Source: Algibacter amylolyticus
GTDB lineage: Bacteria; Bacteroidota; Bacteroidia; Flavobacteriales; Flavobacteriaceae
Direction: 5' to 3'
Assembly: GCF_014202225.1 (NCBI RefSeq)
Contig: NZ_JACHGE010000002.1
Coordinates: 614,636-678,635, forward strand
DNA: 64,000 nucleotides
The notes beneath the pieces were generated by a model that saw only the letters and a program-made list of their open reading frames with translations, searched no databases and was not told where the DNA came from. The number at the start of each line of letters is the position of its first letter. The stretch's first letter is position 1. Below, one piece after another: positions 39,801-48,603 of the stretch. Position numbers and translations under genes: made by a program.

Positions 39801-41171
39801 ATTCGTGTGTGATAATTCTATTTCAAATAACCCAGGAGAACCTTCACCACCAATAAGTACTTTTTTGGAATCTTTTAAATGTATTTCTTCAATGGCAAAT
39901 ACCTTGCTTAGTTTTGTTAAATGATGAAATTGATTATAATTTTTTTCATTTGCTGTTTTACTCAAAAAATTTAAGCCACCGCCTTCGGTACCGATCCATA
40001 AGTTTTCGTTACTGTCTTCAAAAATAGAACGGACTTTATCGTTACTTAAACTACCAGGATCTAAGCTGTTTTTAATATGTGTAAATTGTTTTTTGTGAGG
40101 ATCAATTTTGTTAATACCACCGCCATTAGTTCCAACCCATACAATACCGGCGTGATCAATAAATATTGATCTTACAGCATTTTTACTCAGGCTAAAACTA
40201 GGGTTTTTTGGGTCATATTTATATTTGCCAATTAACTCTGGTGTTTTTGTTTCAGAGAAATTCATGAATTCCAAAAGACCATCATCTGTTCCTGCCCAAA
40301 TATGATTATCATTTATAGAAACGGCATTGTATGATCCTTTACCTATTAATTGAACCTCTTCAATGTCACTATTAACAACATATCGATATAATCCATCATT
40401 AGTACCTAAAATTAAATTACCATAACTGTCTTCATTTATCGTTTTTACATCAAAATAGGGTAAATTAATAAGGTTGTTCACGTGATGGAAATAAAAATCT
40501 CCATTTTTATCTCTCGATAATTTTGATAAACCGTTAATACCTCCAAACCAAACTTGGTGTTTACTATCTTCATAAACTGTGCTTATATTGTTTTTAGACC
40601 TTGTTGGTTTAGAACTATTTTGATAGAGGTTGAAATGTTCAAATTTTAAAGAGTCTATTGGTTTAGAGAGATCAGCCATATCTATACCTTCATTACTACC
40701 AACCCATAATCTATGGCTGCTATCACGAAAAAGCACTCTAATATGGTCGCTTTTTATACTATCCGGATTGTTTGGGTCACTTTTAAAAGATTTAAACTCT
40801 TCAGTTTGTTTATCAAAATAATTTAAACCTCCACCTGTTGTAGCAATCCATAAGTTACCTTTGCTATCGTCAATAATTTTCCAAATTAAGTTACTGCTTA
40901 TGCTCTTTGGATTTTTAGAATCTGGTTTAAATATTCTAAAGTTGTAGCCATCATATTTGTTTAATCCGTCATGCGTACCAAACCACATAAAAAGGTTGTC
41001 GTCTTGAAATATGGTATTAACGTCACTTTGAGACAAACCATTTTCAGTTGTAAAATGCTCAAATTTTACCGTATTTTGGGCATAACAATACGATACAGTT
41101 ATCAATAATAAATAAATTATTAGATTGCTGTATTTTTTTTTTTTGTATTGTTTATTGAAGCTTTTCGTCAT
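36888..41171 (-). CDS. Hybrid two-component system sensor/regulator (HTCS)
   Basis: A 1427-residue protein. An N-terminal signal/anchor (LLLITVSYCYAQ) is followed by about 14 two-component-regulator-propeller blades (repeats such as IWIGTEGGGLN, LWVGSNEG), forming a two-propeller periplasmic sensor, then a Y_Y_Y domain (residues about 740-815) and one membrane segment near 830-850. The histidine kinase has phosphate-accepting histidine in NISHEFRTPLTLI (near 885) and DSGPGIPAHR. A receiver domain has ILLIIDDNAD and aspartate in VITDLVMPVMDG (near 1216). An AraC helix-turn-helix domain ends it (IMYMTGFNTASYFSKCFKKQFG). HTCS proteins bind oligosaccharides and switch on their PUL; this one sits between the sulfatase/GH2 operon and the L-sugar operon. 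Confidence 0.95.
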   Translation of the reverse strand: MTKSFNKQYKKKKYSNLIIYLLLITVSYCYAQNTVKFEHFTTENGLSQSDVNTIFQDDNLFMWFGTHDGLNKYDGYNFRIFKPDSKNPKSISSNLIWKIIDDSKGNLWIATTGGGLNYFDKQTEEFKSFKSDPNNPDSIKSDHIRVLFRDSSHRLWVGSNEGIDMADLSKPIDSLKFEHFNLYQNSSKPTRSKNNISTVYEDSKHQVWFGGINGLSKLSRDKNGDFYFHHVNNLINLPYFDVKTINEDSYGNLILGTNDGLYRYVVNSDIEEVQLIGKGSYNAVSINDNHIWAGTDDGLLEFMNFSETKTPELIGKYKYDPKNPSFSLSKNAVRSIFIDHAGIVWVGTNGGGINKIDPHKKQFTHIKNSLDPGSLSNDKVRSIFEDSNENLWIGTEGGGLNFLSKTANEKNYNQFHHLTKLSKVFAIEEIHLKDSKKVLIGGEGSPGLFEIELSHTNILTDNDLKPLKEFPNGVFSLLQDKDRNIWIGTYNGGVHRRLINEDGISFKKDILSNNPNKKFSISNNIIRDIFQDSKGNIWFATGNGLSRLTPDQIHVKNPKFNIYKNNPKDKTSISHNYILTVFETKSGDLYIGTFGGGLNKLIVTDKKISFKAYSEKDGLPNNVIKGILEDDQKNLWLSTNKGLSKFNTENETFQNYDVNDGLQSNEFSELSAFKTKDGKMLFGGVNGFNAFYPEDIISNKIKAETVLTAFSIFNKPVSIGEEINGRVILNKSINSIDEIELKYIENSFSFEFAALHYAASSKNKYAYKLAGFDKDWIYTTSDNRYATYTNLEPGTYTLKVKASNNDNIWDETPVELKINVIPPWWRTNAAKFLYLLIAIGLLLAYRRYTIIRSAKKHQLELNQFEKEKNEEIHRLKLEFFTNISHEFRTPLTLIKGPLDYLIKKGETISPKETNDQYGIMRKNTDYLLRLINQLLDFRKMDQGKMNLNLSKSDIVEFLKEIGEPFQFLSKKKNIFFKIDASKHSILTWFDPDAVEKIINNLLSNAFKFTPEEGAISLDIFDGEDFTEPEGILMDIEQSKYVVIQVKDSGPGIPAHRIQHIFERFYTEIGITKQKDTKGTGIGLSFTKNLVELHQGIIKVISDSENGSKFIVWLPKDKENFNTNNETNFHEVFESNTFLTKEDADSHAISFMDDIVDQNISRSRSKLPILLIIDDNADIRSFIKKGFGEKYYVYEAENGQKGLELANKFMPNIVITDLVMPVMDGIEFCNQLKSSQETSHIPVVMLTAKTSQEKEIEGLKTGADAYIRKPFDLELLELKISNILKHREELRKRFNRDITLQPNEITVTSSDESFLQNAIEIVEKHMMNSEFSVEMFVKEMNMSRSNLYLKTKELTGLSSSEFIRNIRLKRAVQLLETSDLSVKEIMYMTGFNTASYFSKCFKKQFGVIPSKYISLSDSDDANKEETDA

Positions 41172-41465
41172 ATTAACAAATATATAAATTAAACAGAGAA
41201 AAACTAGGTGTTTTAATTTAACTAGAATACACGTGTTATTGATGTTTTTGCTTAAAACACTGTAAATTAGATTATTAACTTTGTGTTTCTTATTGATGGA
41301 TTTAAAATTATAACATATGTTCTAGCTTTTAGAACATATACTATAACCCAAAACACTTTTATCAACGAACTTTATCGAATATTACAAATAGTGTTTAATG
41401 CTTATTGTTAACTGTAAGTGTTAAATAGAAAAAAATAGTTTTATTAGAAATTTTATCTACAAAAA
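41172..41465. promoter_or_regulatory. Divergent promoter region of the HTCS and the L-sugar operon
   Basis: A 294 bp A/T-rich region. TAACTTTG at 41276-41283 (+) and TATATTTG on the minus strand at 41184-41177 fit the TAnnTTTG box, although the latter is very close to the HTCS start and the former far from 41466. The main feature is the palindrome at 41315-41339, listed separately. Confidence 0.45.
41315..41339. promoter_or_regulatory. Perfect inverted repeat, candidate operator of the L-sugar operon
   Basis: ATATGTTCTA and TAGAACATAT are exact reverse complements separated by five bases. The element lies near the centre of the HTCS/dehydrogenase intergenic region and shares TAGAACATAT with the site at 26372-26381. 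A dimeric regulator is likely; which one is unknown. Confidence 0.55.
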
Positions 41466-42476
41466 ATGAAATATATAGTTTGCGAAAAACCCGGAGAATT
41501 CATCTTAAAAGAAAAAGAGGCGCCCGTTAGAAAAGCTGGGGAAGCTTTATTAAAAATAAATAAAGTAGGCATTTGTGGTACCGATTTACATGCTTACAGT
41601 GGTAATCAGGCCTTTTTTACTTATCCAAGAATTTTAGGACACGAATTAGCTTCGGAAGTTTTAGAAATCGATGAAAATGCAAAAGGAATCAAAGCCGGAG
41701 ATAAAGTTGTGGTTATGCCTTATGTAAGCTGTGGCGAGTGTATTGCTTGTAGAAACGGCAAAACTAATTGTTGCACAAATATTCGCGTTTTAGGTGTACA
41801 TGCCGATGGTGGTATGCAAGAACAAATTACCGTTCCTGCTAATATATTATTACCTGCCAATAATCTTTCAAACGATCAAATGGCTATTGTAGAACCTTTA
41901 GCTATTGGCGCTCATGCTATTAGGAGAGCAGATATTAAAGCAGGAGAAACTGTAGTGGTTGTGGGTTGCGGTCCTATCGGGATTGGTATTATGAAACTCG
42001 CACAAATTGCAGGCGCGAAAGTAATAGCCTTGGATATGAACGAAGACCGATTAAAATATGCTAAAGAAAATATAGGTGTAGATTATGTTGTAAACGTGAG
42101 TAACGATCCTGTAAAGCAAATTGAAGAGATAACCAATGGCGACTTAGCCACTGCTGTATTTGATGCTTCGGGAAATAAATTTGCTTTAGAGGCCTGTCCA
42201 GATTATATGGCTCATGGCGGACGCTTTGTTTTAGTAGGTCTTTCCAAAGGAGAATTAACATACACACATCCAAAAGTACACGCCAAAGAAATGACTTTAA
42301 TGTGCAGCAGAAATGCCACAACAGAAGATTTTAAGCACGTCATTAGTGTACTAGATCAATTTCCAACAGAATCTTTTATTACGCACAGCGTACCATTTAC
42401 AGAAATGATAGCCAATTTTGATAGTTGGTTAAAACCAGAAACGGGTGTTATAAAAGCAACTGTAAATTTCAATTAG
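41466..42476 (+). CDS. Zinc-dependent sugar-acid dehydrogenase, LgoD-like (predicted L-galactonate 5-dehydrogenase)
   Basis: A 336-residue medium-chain dehydrogenase. Catalytic zinc ligands occur in VGICGTDLHAYSGN (near residue 37) and RILGHELASE; the structural zinc site is C-x2-C-x2-C-x7-C (CGECIACRNGKTNCC). The nucleotide loop is VGCGPIGIG with a following LDMN aspartate, suggesting NAD. The stretch with HAYSGNQAFFTYPRILGHE closely resembles what I recall of E. coli LgoD (YjjN), which oxidises L-galactonate to D-tagaturonate. It is first in a seven-gene operon with UxaB and UxaA, the enzymes that consume D-tagaturonate and D-altronate. L-fuconate is an alternative substrate because it differs only by a 6-deoxy group. 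Confidence 0.8.
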   Translation: MKYIVCEKPGEFILKEKEAPVRKAGEALLKINKVGICGTDLHAYSGNQAFFTYPRILGHELASEVLEIDENAKGIKAGDKVVVMPYVSCGECIACRNGKTNCCTNIRVLGVHADGGMQEQITVPANILLPANNLSNDQMAIVEPLAIGAHAIRRADIKAGETVVVVGCGPIGIGIMKLAQIAGAKVIALDMNEDRLKYAKENIGVDYVVNVSNDPVKQIEEITNGDLATAVFDASGNKFALEACPDYMAHGGRFVLVGLSKGELTYTHPKVHAKEMTLMCSRNATTEDFKHVISVLDQFPTESFITHSVPFTEMIANFDSWLKPETGVIKATVNFN

Positions 42477-42479
42477 AAA

Positions 42480-44132
42480 ATGTCTAATAATTACGTACAA
42501 ATAGATCCTAAAGACAATATTATTGTCGCCATAACGCCTTTGCAAAAAAGCATGTTTATAGATGTTGCAGGTCAAACGTTTACTTTACAAGAAGGTATTA
42601 AGCAAAAACATAAATTTGCTTTGTACGATTTTAAAGTGGGCGATGCCATTTATATGTATGGTGTTTTAATTGGAAAAGCTGTGTTACCTATAAAAAGAGG
42701 AACAGCTATTACTATTGAAAATGTAAAACACGCTTCCGCGGAATTTAACGCTTCACAAGAAAAAATATCTTGGTCGGCTCCTGATGCTTCTGCTTTTGAA
42801 AATCGCACATTTAACGGCTATCACAGAGAAGACGGAAAAGTAGGTACAGCCAATTATTGGTTAGTAATTCCGTTAACCTTCTGTGAAAACAGAAATATTG
42901 ATGTTTTGGAAGGGGCACTTTCAGAACAATTAGGTTACGAAACCAAAAAAGATTTCGCTGTAGATACCGATGCATTAATTAAGCAATATAAAACAGGAGG
43001 TTCTGATACCGATATTCTAAACACACCTATTATAACAACTAAGGAAGAAATAGAACAAAACAGAACCTTCCCGAATGTTGATGGTATTAAATTTTTAAAG
43101 CATGATGGTGGTTGTGGCGGTATTCGTCAAGACTCCGAAACACTTTGCAAGTTACTAGCGGGTTATATTACAAACCCAAATGTTGCTGGAGCAACCGTTT
43201 TTAGTTTAGGTTGCCAAAATGCGCAAATAGAAATGTTACAAAGCGCTATTAATGCTATAGACCCTAATTGTAAAAAAACGGTTCATTATTTAGAACAGCA
43301 ACGCAGTTCTAGCGAACGCCAATTAATAGAGGAGGCTGTAAAACATACTTTTTTAGGATTAATACAAGCTAATAAAACAGTCCGTAAACCGGCACAATTA
43401 AGTAAACTTGTATTAGGTTTAGAATGTGGCGGGTCCGATGGGTTTTCTGGTATTTCAGCGAATCCAGCTTTAGGTTATGCTTCCGATTTATTGGTTGCTT
43501 TGGGCGGAAGTCCTGTGCTTTCTGAATTTCCAGAATTAAACGGTGTTGAACAAGACATTATTAATAGGTGTGTTACAGATGAGGATTCTAAAAAATTCTA
43601 TGGTCTAATGCGTGCGTATTCAGCAGCTGCTGTTGCCGTTGGGTCGGGTTTTGAAAATAACCCTTCACCTGGAAATATAAAAGATGGTTTAATAACCGAT
43701 GCCATGAAATCTGCAGGAGCAGCAAAAAAAGGAGGTACATCGCCTGTTGTTGCTGTATTAGATTATACCGAGCAGGTTATAAAACCGGGTTTAAATTTAT
43801 TGTGTACACCTGGAAACGATGTAGAATCTACAACCGGTTTAGTCGGTTCAGGCTGCAACGTTGTGGTGTTTACTACAGGTTTAGGCACACCAACTGGAAA
43901 TCCGGTGGCACCTGTTTTAAAGATGTCGAGCAATACCAATTTATACGAGCGTATGAATGACATTATAGATATTAATGCAGGTACCGTAATTACTGGCGAA
44001 GACACCATCCAAAGCATGGGCGAAAAAATATTAGACCATATTATTAAGGTGGCTAGTGGAGAAGTAGCTTCAAAAGCAGTTCTGCACGGTAATAACGATT
44101 TTATTCCATGGAAACGTGGTGTTTCATTGTAA
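42480..44132 (+). CDS. uxaA: UxaA-family altronate dehydratase
   Basis: A 550-residue protein beginning 3 bp after the dehydrogenase stop. Residues 1-90 are the small N-terminal SAF-like domain; the large dehydratase domain follows, with FNGYHREDGKVGTANYW, the KHDGGCGGIRQDS cluster near residue 208, and LECGGSDGFSGISANPA near residue 316. It is full length for UxaA/GarD enzymes (about 500-550). The family removes water from D-altronate or D-galactarate to give 2-keto-3-deoxy acids, using an iron centre. In this operon it would take D-altronate made by UxaB to 2-keto-3-deoxygluconate. L-fuconate dehydration is the alternative use. Confidence 0.88.
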   Translation: MSNNYVQIDPKDNIIVAITPLQKSMFIDVAGQTFTLQEGIKQKHKFALYDFKVGDAIYMYGVLIGKAVLPIKRGTAITIENVKHASAEFNASQEKISWSAPDASAFENRTFNGYHREDGKVGTANYWLVIPLTFCENRNIDVLEGALSEQLGYETKKDFAVDTDALIKQYKTGGSDTDILNTPIITTKEEIEQNRTFPNVDGIKFLKHDGGCGGIRQDSETLCKLLAGYITNPNVAGATVFSLGCQNAQIEMLQSAINAIDPNCKKTVHYLEQQRSSSERQLIEEAVKHTFLGLIQANKTVRKPAQLSKLVLGLECGGSDGFSGISANPALGYASDLLVALGGSPVLSEFPELNGVEQDIINRCVTDEDSKKFYGLMRAYSAAAVAVGSGFENNPSPGNIKDGLITDAMKSAGAAKKGGTSPVVAVLDYTEQVIKPGLNLLCTPGNDVESTTGLVGSGCNVVVFTTGLGTPTGNPVAPVLKMSSNTNLYERMNDIIDINAGTVITGEDTIQSMGEKILDHIIKVASGEVASKAVLHGNNDFIPWKRGVSL

Positions 44133-44147
44133 AATAATTTTAAAAAA

Positions 44148-45608
44148 ATGACAAAATTAAATAGAACTACAGCAAACAAACCTATGCAGCACCCTGTGCG
44201 TATTATGCAATTTGGAGGAGGTAATTTTTTAAGAGCCTTTTGCGATTGGATGTTTGATGTTTTAAATAAAACCACCGATTTTAATGGGAGTATAGTGGTT
44301 GTAAAGCCTACTAAACGTGGCGATTATACAGAGCTAAGAACTCAGGACGGTTTGTTTCATGTAGCTCTAGACGGCGTAAGAAATGGCAAGTTGGTTTCCG
44401 AAGTAACTTTAGTAGAATCTGTTAGTGGCGTGATTCAACCTTATATACAGTGGGATGAGTATTTAGCTTTGGCAGAACAACCTCAATTGCGTTTTGTGGT
44501 ATCAAACACTACCGAAGCGGGAATTAAGTTTTCTGAAACTGATAAACTAACCGATTGTCCACCACACGAGTTCCCTGCAAAGTTAACCCTGTGGTTACAT
44601 CATCGTTTTAATCATTTTAATGGAGCAGCAGATAAAGGTTGTATTTTATTACCATGCGAATTGATTGAAAATAATGGCGATGCCTTATTAAAAACTATTT
44701 TAGAATATGCTGAACTTTGGAATTTATCCGAAGCCTTTAAAACTTGGATAGTAAACCATAATCATTTTTGTAGTACGTTGGTCGATCGTATTGTTTCCGG
44801 TTTCCCTGAAGGAAGAAAAGCTGAATTCTCGCAACAAATTGGTTTTGATGATGATTTATTAGTAGCTGGAGAAGATTACCACAGTTGGGTAATTAAAGGG
44901 CCTGCTTTAGTTCAAGACGAATTGCCTTTTTCTAAAACCGATTTAAACGTTCAGTTTGTAAACGATTTATCGAATTATCGAGAAATGAAAGTTCGTATTT
45001 TAAACGGAGCGCACACTTCACTGGTGCCTGTTGGATATTTAGCAGGATTACGAACAGTAAAGGAAAGTATGGATGATGAAGTTGTAAAAAATCATGTTTT
45101 GCAAGTGTTATCAAATGAAGTAAAACCAACCTTAACTAATTTTTCAGAAAGTGAAATTGATGCCTTTATTGCTTCTGTTATCGACAGGTTTAAAAACCCA
45201 ACATTAAAACATTATTTATTAGCTATTTCATTAAATAGCACCTCTAAATTTCAAGCGCGACTATTGCCTGCTTTTAGAGAGTATACCGCTTTAAACGGAA
45301 CTTTTCCGAAGCGCATTGCGTTTTCATTAGCTTGCATGATTCGTTTTTATAAAGGAGAATTCAATAATGAAACTATTGTTCTAAACGACGACCCTAAGGC
45401 TTTGGAATTCTTTAAGAAGGAATGGAATAAAGTTGATTCAGAAGAGCAAAATTTAAGACAATTAGTTCAAAACACATTAGCAAATAAAATGATTGTAGGC
45501 GACGATTTATCTGGATATAATGGTTTAGCAACTTTCATTACAGATAAGATTAAAGCGATTGAAACTCATGGTGTTTCATCCGTGTTTAGTACATCAACAG
45601 CACATTAA
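44148..45608 (+). CDS. uxaB: Tagaturonate reductase / mannitol dehydrogenase family (UxaB)
   Basis: A 486-residue long-chain polyol dehydrogenase, the normal size for UxaB. The N-terminal Rossmann segment is RIMQFGGGNFLRAF (residues about 15-28); VVSNTTEAGI follows near residue 122, and the substrate domain has VRILNGAHTSLVPVGYLAG near residue 282, containing the catalytic lysine/asparagine/histidine surroundings of this family. UxaB reduces D-tagaturonate to D-altronate with NADH. Placed between UxaA and a sugar lactonase gene, it fits step four of the inferred L-galactose route. No signal peptide, so cytoplasmic. Confidence 0.9.
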   Translation: MTKLNRTTANKPMQHPVRIMQFGGGNFLRAFCDWMFDVLNKTTDFNGSIVVVKPTKRGDYTELRTQDGLFHVALDGVRNGKLVSEVTLVESVSGVIQPYIQWDEYLALAEQPQLRFVVSNTTEAGIKFSETDKLTDCPPHEFPAKLTLWLHHRFNHFNGAADKGCILLPCELIENNGDALLKTILEYAELWNLSEAFKTWIVNHNHFCSTLVDRIVSGFPEGRKAEFSQQIGFDDDLLVAGEDYHSWVIKGPALVQDELPFSKTDLNVQFVNDLSNYREMKVRILNGAHTSLVPVGYLAGLRTVKESMDDEVVKNHVLQVLSNEVKPTLTNFSESEIDAFIASVIDRFKNPTLKHYLLAISLNSTSKFQARLLPAFREYTALNGTFPKRIAFSLACMIRFYKGEFNNETIVLNDDPKALEFFKKEWNKVDSEEQNLRQLVQNTLANKMIVGDDLSGYNGLATFITDKIKAIETHGVSSVFSTSTAH

Positions 45609-45618
45609 TAGATTAAAT

Positions 45619-46446
45619 ATGATTATTGATTCACATCAACACTTTTGGTATTACAAACCAGAAAAGCATGGCTGGATAGACGATAATATGTCGGTTATTC
45701 GTCGTGATTTTACACCTTCAGATTTAAAGACCGTTTATAAAGAAAACGGTATTGACGGTTGTGTAGCTGTACAAGCCGATCAAACCTTAGCCGAAACCGA
45801 ATTTTTATTAAGCCTGTCGGCTAAAAACGATTTTATAAAAGGCGTTGTAGGTTGGGTAGATTTGCAAGACGAACAAGTTGCCGATGTTTTAGAAGAGTAT
45901 GGACGTCATAATAAAATAAAAGGGTTTCGCCACATTGTGCAAGGTGAAGCCGATCATAATTTTGTGCTACGTCCTAAGTTCATGCGAGGAATTTCAGCAT
46001 TAGAAAAACATCAATTTACCTATGATATTTTAGTATTTCCACATCAATTAGGTTCGACTTTAGAATTCGTTAGAAAATTTCCAAATCAGAAATTCGTAAT
46101 CGATCATATCGCAAAACCTTACATAAAAGATGGTTTTTTCGATGGTTGGGCCTCAATGATGACAGAAATAGGAAAACATGAGAATGTATCATGTAAACTA
46201 TCAGGTATGATTACCGAAGCCGATTTTAAAACCTGGACGGCAGCACAGCTAGAACCATATATGCAAGTCGTTTTAAAGGCTTTTGGAAGCTATAGACTCT
46301 TATTTGGATCCGATTGGCCGGTGTGTTTAGTAGCAGGGAATTACAAACAAGTAAAAGATTTAATAACGGACTTTATAGCAAGTTTAAGCGCCACAGAACA
46401 GGCAGATATAATGGGCCAAAATGCGATAAAGTTTTATAATTTATAA
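45619..46446 (+). CDS. Amidohydrolase, L-fucono/L-galactono-lactonase family
   Basis: The start is ATG at 45619, ten bases after the UxaB stop; the longer frame overlaps UxaB and adds 20 residues before the usual N-terminus. The 275-residue product opens with IDSHQHFWYY, the metal-binding H-x-H of amidohydrolase 2 proteins, has FVIDHIAKP near residue 160 and ends the barrel with FGSDWPVC near residue 232. This matches L-fuconolactone/L-rhamnonolactone hydrolases. It would open L-galactono-lactone made by the SDR encoded next. In-line order lactonase-SDR-permease supports a sugar-lactone step. Confidence 0.87.
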   Translation: MIIDSHQHFWYYKPEKHGWIDDNMSVIRRDFTPSDLKTVYKENGIDGCVAVQADQTLAETEFLLSLSAKNDFIKGVVGWVDLQDEQVADVLEEYGRHNKIKGFRHIVQGEADHNFVLRPKFMRGISALEKHQFTYDILVFPHQLGSTLEFVRKFPNQKFVIDHIAKPYIKDGFFDGWASMMTEIGKHENVSCKLSGMITEADFKTWTAAQLEPYMQVVLKAFGSYRLLFGSDWPVCLVAGNYKQVKDLITDFIASLSATEQADIMGQNAIKFYNL

Positions 46447-46448
46447 TT

Positions 46449-47240
46449 ATGGATTTAGGATTAAAAGGAAAAATAGTAGTTGTTACAGGAGCAGCAGGAA
46501 TAAAAGGAAGTATTGGAGAAACTATTGTACAATCTTTAGCCAATGAAGGAGCAATTCCTGTAATAGTTTGTAGAAACGACAGAGGGTTTGGCTACGAAAA
46601 AGAGCTGCAAGAAAAAGGTGTTGATGCCTTATTTGTAAAAACAGATTTATCGGATTATAAACAAATAGAGCGAGCTGCCAAAGTAATAGAAACCAAATAC
46701 GGTAAAATTGATGCCTTAATAAACAATGTAGGTGTTAATGATGGTGCTGGCTTAGATGCTTCGATGGACGATTTTATGTATTCTTTAAAATTAAACATGG
46801 TTAGTTTTTTTGCTATGACTAAATATTGCCTACCTATGCTAAAGAAAACCAAAGGTAACATTCTAAATATAGGTTCTAAAGTGGCACTAACAGGCCAAGG
46901 AGGTACTTCGGGATATGCGGCATCTAAGGGAGGTGTGTTTGGATTAACAAGGGAATGGGCTGTAGATTTAATTTCGTTCGGTATCCGTTCTAACGCTATT
47001 GTTATAGCCGAAAGTTGGACCCCTGCTTATGATACGTGGATAAAATCATTAGATAATGGCGAGGAAAAATTAAAGGCTATTGTTAAGAAAATTCCTTTAG
47101 AAAACAGAATGACTATGCCTAATGAAATTGCCGATCAATGTTTATTTACTATTTCAGAGAAGTCATCACACACAACAGGTCAATTTATTACTGTAGATGG
47201 CGGTTATGTGCATTTAGACAGGTCTTTATTAACAGAATAA
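46449..47240 (+). CDS. SDR sugar dehydrogenase (predicted L-galactose/L-fucose 1-dehydrogenase)
   Basis: A 263-residue protein starting 2 bp after the lactonase stop. It has an expanded cofactor loop VTGAAGIKGSIGE at residue 12, NNVGVND near residue 92, the catalytic serine in NIGSKVAL and Y-x-x-x-K in GYAASKGG near residue 156. The C-terminal ends with TVDGGYVH. The neighbouring lactonase and FucP genes imply oxidation of an L-sugar at C1 to its lactone. L-fucose and L-galactose share ring configuration, and enzymes of this type often accept both; red-algal context favours L-galactose. Confidence 0.83.
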   Translation: MDLGLKGKIVVVTGAAGIKGSIGETIVQSLANEGAIPVIVCRNDRGFGYEKELQEKGVDALFVKTDLSDYKQIERAAKVIETKYGKIDALINNVGVNDGAGLDASMDDFMYSLKLNMVSFFAMTKYCLPMLKKTKGNILNIGSKVALTGQGGTSGYAASKGGVFGLTREWAVDLISFGIRSNAIVIAESWTPAYDTWIKSLDNGEEKLKAIVKKIPLENRMTMPNEIADQCLFTISEKSSHTTGQFITVDGGYVHLDRSLLTE

Positions 47241-47274
47241 TCAATTATTTAAACCAACTAAAAAAAACACATAA

Positions 47275-48597
47275 ATGAGCAACTTAAAAAGTAAAATACC
47301 TGTAGTTAGAAAAGAGTTACTTTTCCCTTTTATTATTATAACATCGCTATTTGCATTATGGGGAATTGCTAATGATTTAACTAATCCCATGGTATCTGCA
47401 TTTAAAAAAGTAATGCCAGAATTATCTAATGCTCAAGCATCATTAGTACAGTTTGCATTTTATATAGGTTATTTTTTTATGGCACTTCCTGCGGCATTAT
47501 TTATTAGAAAATATAGTTATAAGTCGGGAATAATTTTAGGATTGTGTTTATATGCCATTGGAGCTTTTTTGTTTTATCCGGCAGCAGCAAATCAAGAATT
47601 TAATTATTTTTTAATTTCGCTTTGGGTTATCACTTGCGGATTAGCTTTTTTAGAGACCACTTCAAATCCACTTATATTAGCACTTGGGGATAAAGAAACT
47701 GCTACGCAGCGTTTAAATTTAGCTCAGGCTTTTAATCCAATTGGTTCGTTAACGGGAATGATAATCGCGCAAGTTTTTGTTATTAGCGCTTTGCAATCTG
47801 ACGATTATTCTACTGAAGCTTATAATGCTTTAGCTTCGGAAGAATTAGCTGCTATTAGAGAAAATGATTTAAGTATTATTAGTTTACCCTATATAGGATT
47901 AGGAGTTTTAGTTTTGGTAATTATGGCTATTATTATATTTACCAAAATGCCAAAAACTGCAGAGGAAGATAAAATGTCGATTTCAGAATCTTTCAAAAAA
48001 TTATTCTCCAATAGCAACTATAAATTTGGTGTTTTAGCACAAGCTTTTTATGTTGGAGCGCAGATTATGTGTTGGACGTATATTTTTCAGTATGTAGATA
48101 ATATTAATGAAACTTTAGGATTGGAACTAACAGCAACTTATTTTAACGTTACAGCTATGATCTTGTTTTTAGTTGGGCGCTGGATTGGTACTGCTTTAAT
48201 GAAAACTATAAATCCTTCAAAATTATTAATGTTTTTTGGTATTGGAGGAGTTATATGTTGTACCGGAGCCATTATTTTATCTGGAATGGCTGGTTTAATT
48301 TCTTTAGTAGCTATTTCAGTATTTATGTCTATTATGTTCCCAACTATTTATGGAATTGCTCTAAAAGATATGGGAGACGAGGCTAAAATTGGATCCGCTG
48401 GTTTGGTTATGGCCATTGTTGGTGGTGCTTTAATGCCTGTATTGCAAGGTAGTATTTTAGATTGGGGTGGTCCTGGTTTTGCAGATGAACGTGTTTTAGG
48501 GTTTATTCCTGAAGTTAATTTCTCTTTTGTTTTACCACTTATCTGTTTGGCTATTGTTGCTTGTTACGGTTATTCAACTTATAAAACTTCAAAATAA
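47275..48597 (+). CDS. fucP: FucP-type sugar:proton symporter (major facilitator superfamily)
   Basis: A 440-residue membrane protein with about 12 hydrophobic segments. The N-terminal FALWGIANDLTNPMV and the GLAFLETTSNPLILALG segment near residue 123 are typical of the FucP/GluP sugar symporters, as is the RLNLAQAFNPIGS loop near residue 147. FucP carries L-fucose and also L-galactose across the inner membrane with protons. It follows the SDR gene by 34 bp and is the only inner-membrane sugar transporter in the window, so it probably imports the monosaccharide released in the periplasm. Confidence 0.92.
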   Translation: MSNLKSKIPVVRKELLFPFIIITSLFALWGIANDLTNPMVSAFKKVMPELSNAQASLVQFAFYIGYFFMALPAALFIRKYSYKSGIILGLCLYAIGAFLFYPAAANQEFNYFLISLWVITCGLAFLETTSNPLILALGDKETATQRLNLAQAFNPIGSLTGMIIAQVFVISALQSDDYSTEAYNALASEELAAIRENDLSIISLPYIGLGVLVLVIMAIIIFTKMPKTAEEDKMSISESFKKLFSNSNYKFGVLAQAFYVGAQIMCWTYIFQYVDNINETLGLELTATYFNVTAMILFLVGRWIGTALMKTINPSKLLMFFGIGGVICCTGAIILSGMAGLISLVAISVFMSIMFPTIYGIALKDMGDEAKIGSAGLVMAIVGGALMPVLQGSILDWGGPGFADERVLGFIPEVNFSFVLPLICLAIVACYGYSTYKTSK

Positions 48598-48603
48598 AAA
48601 CGT

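Noticed and set aside
36888-41171. Repeated W-[IV]-G-T-x-x-G-G segments considered as a separate repeat element
   Set aside because: They are two-component-regulator-propeller blades of the HTCS sensor and need no other explanation.
43763-44275. Minus-strand open frame of 170 codons over uxaA/uxaB
   Set aside because: It lies wholly opposite two strongly conserved genes and its translation has no recognisable domain, so it is a shadow frame.
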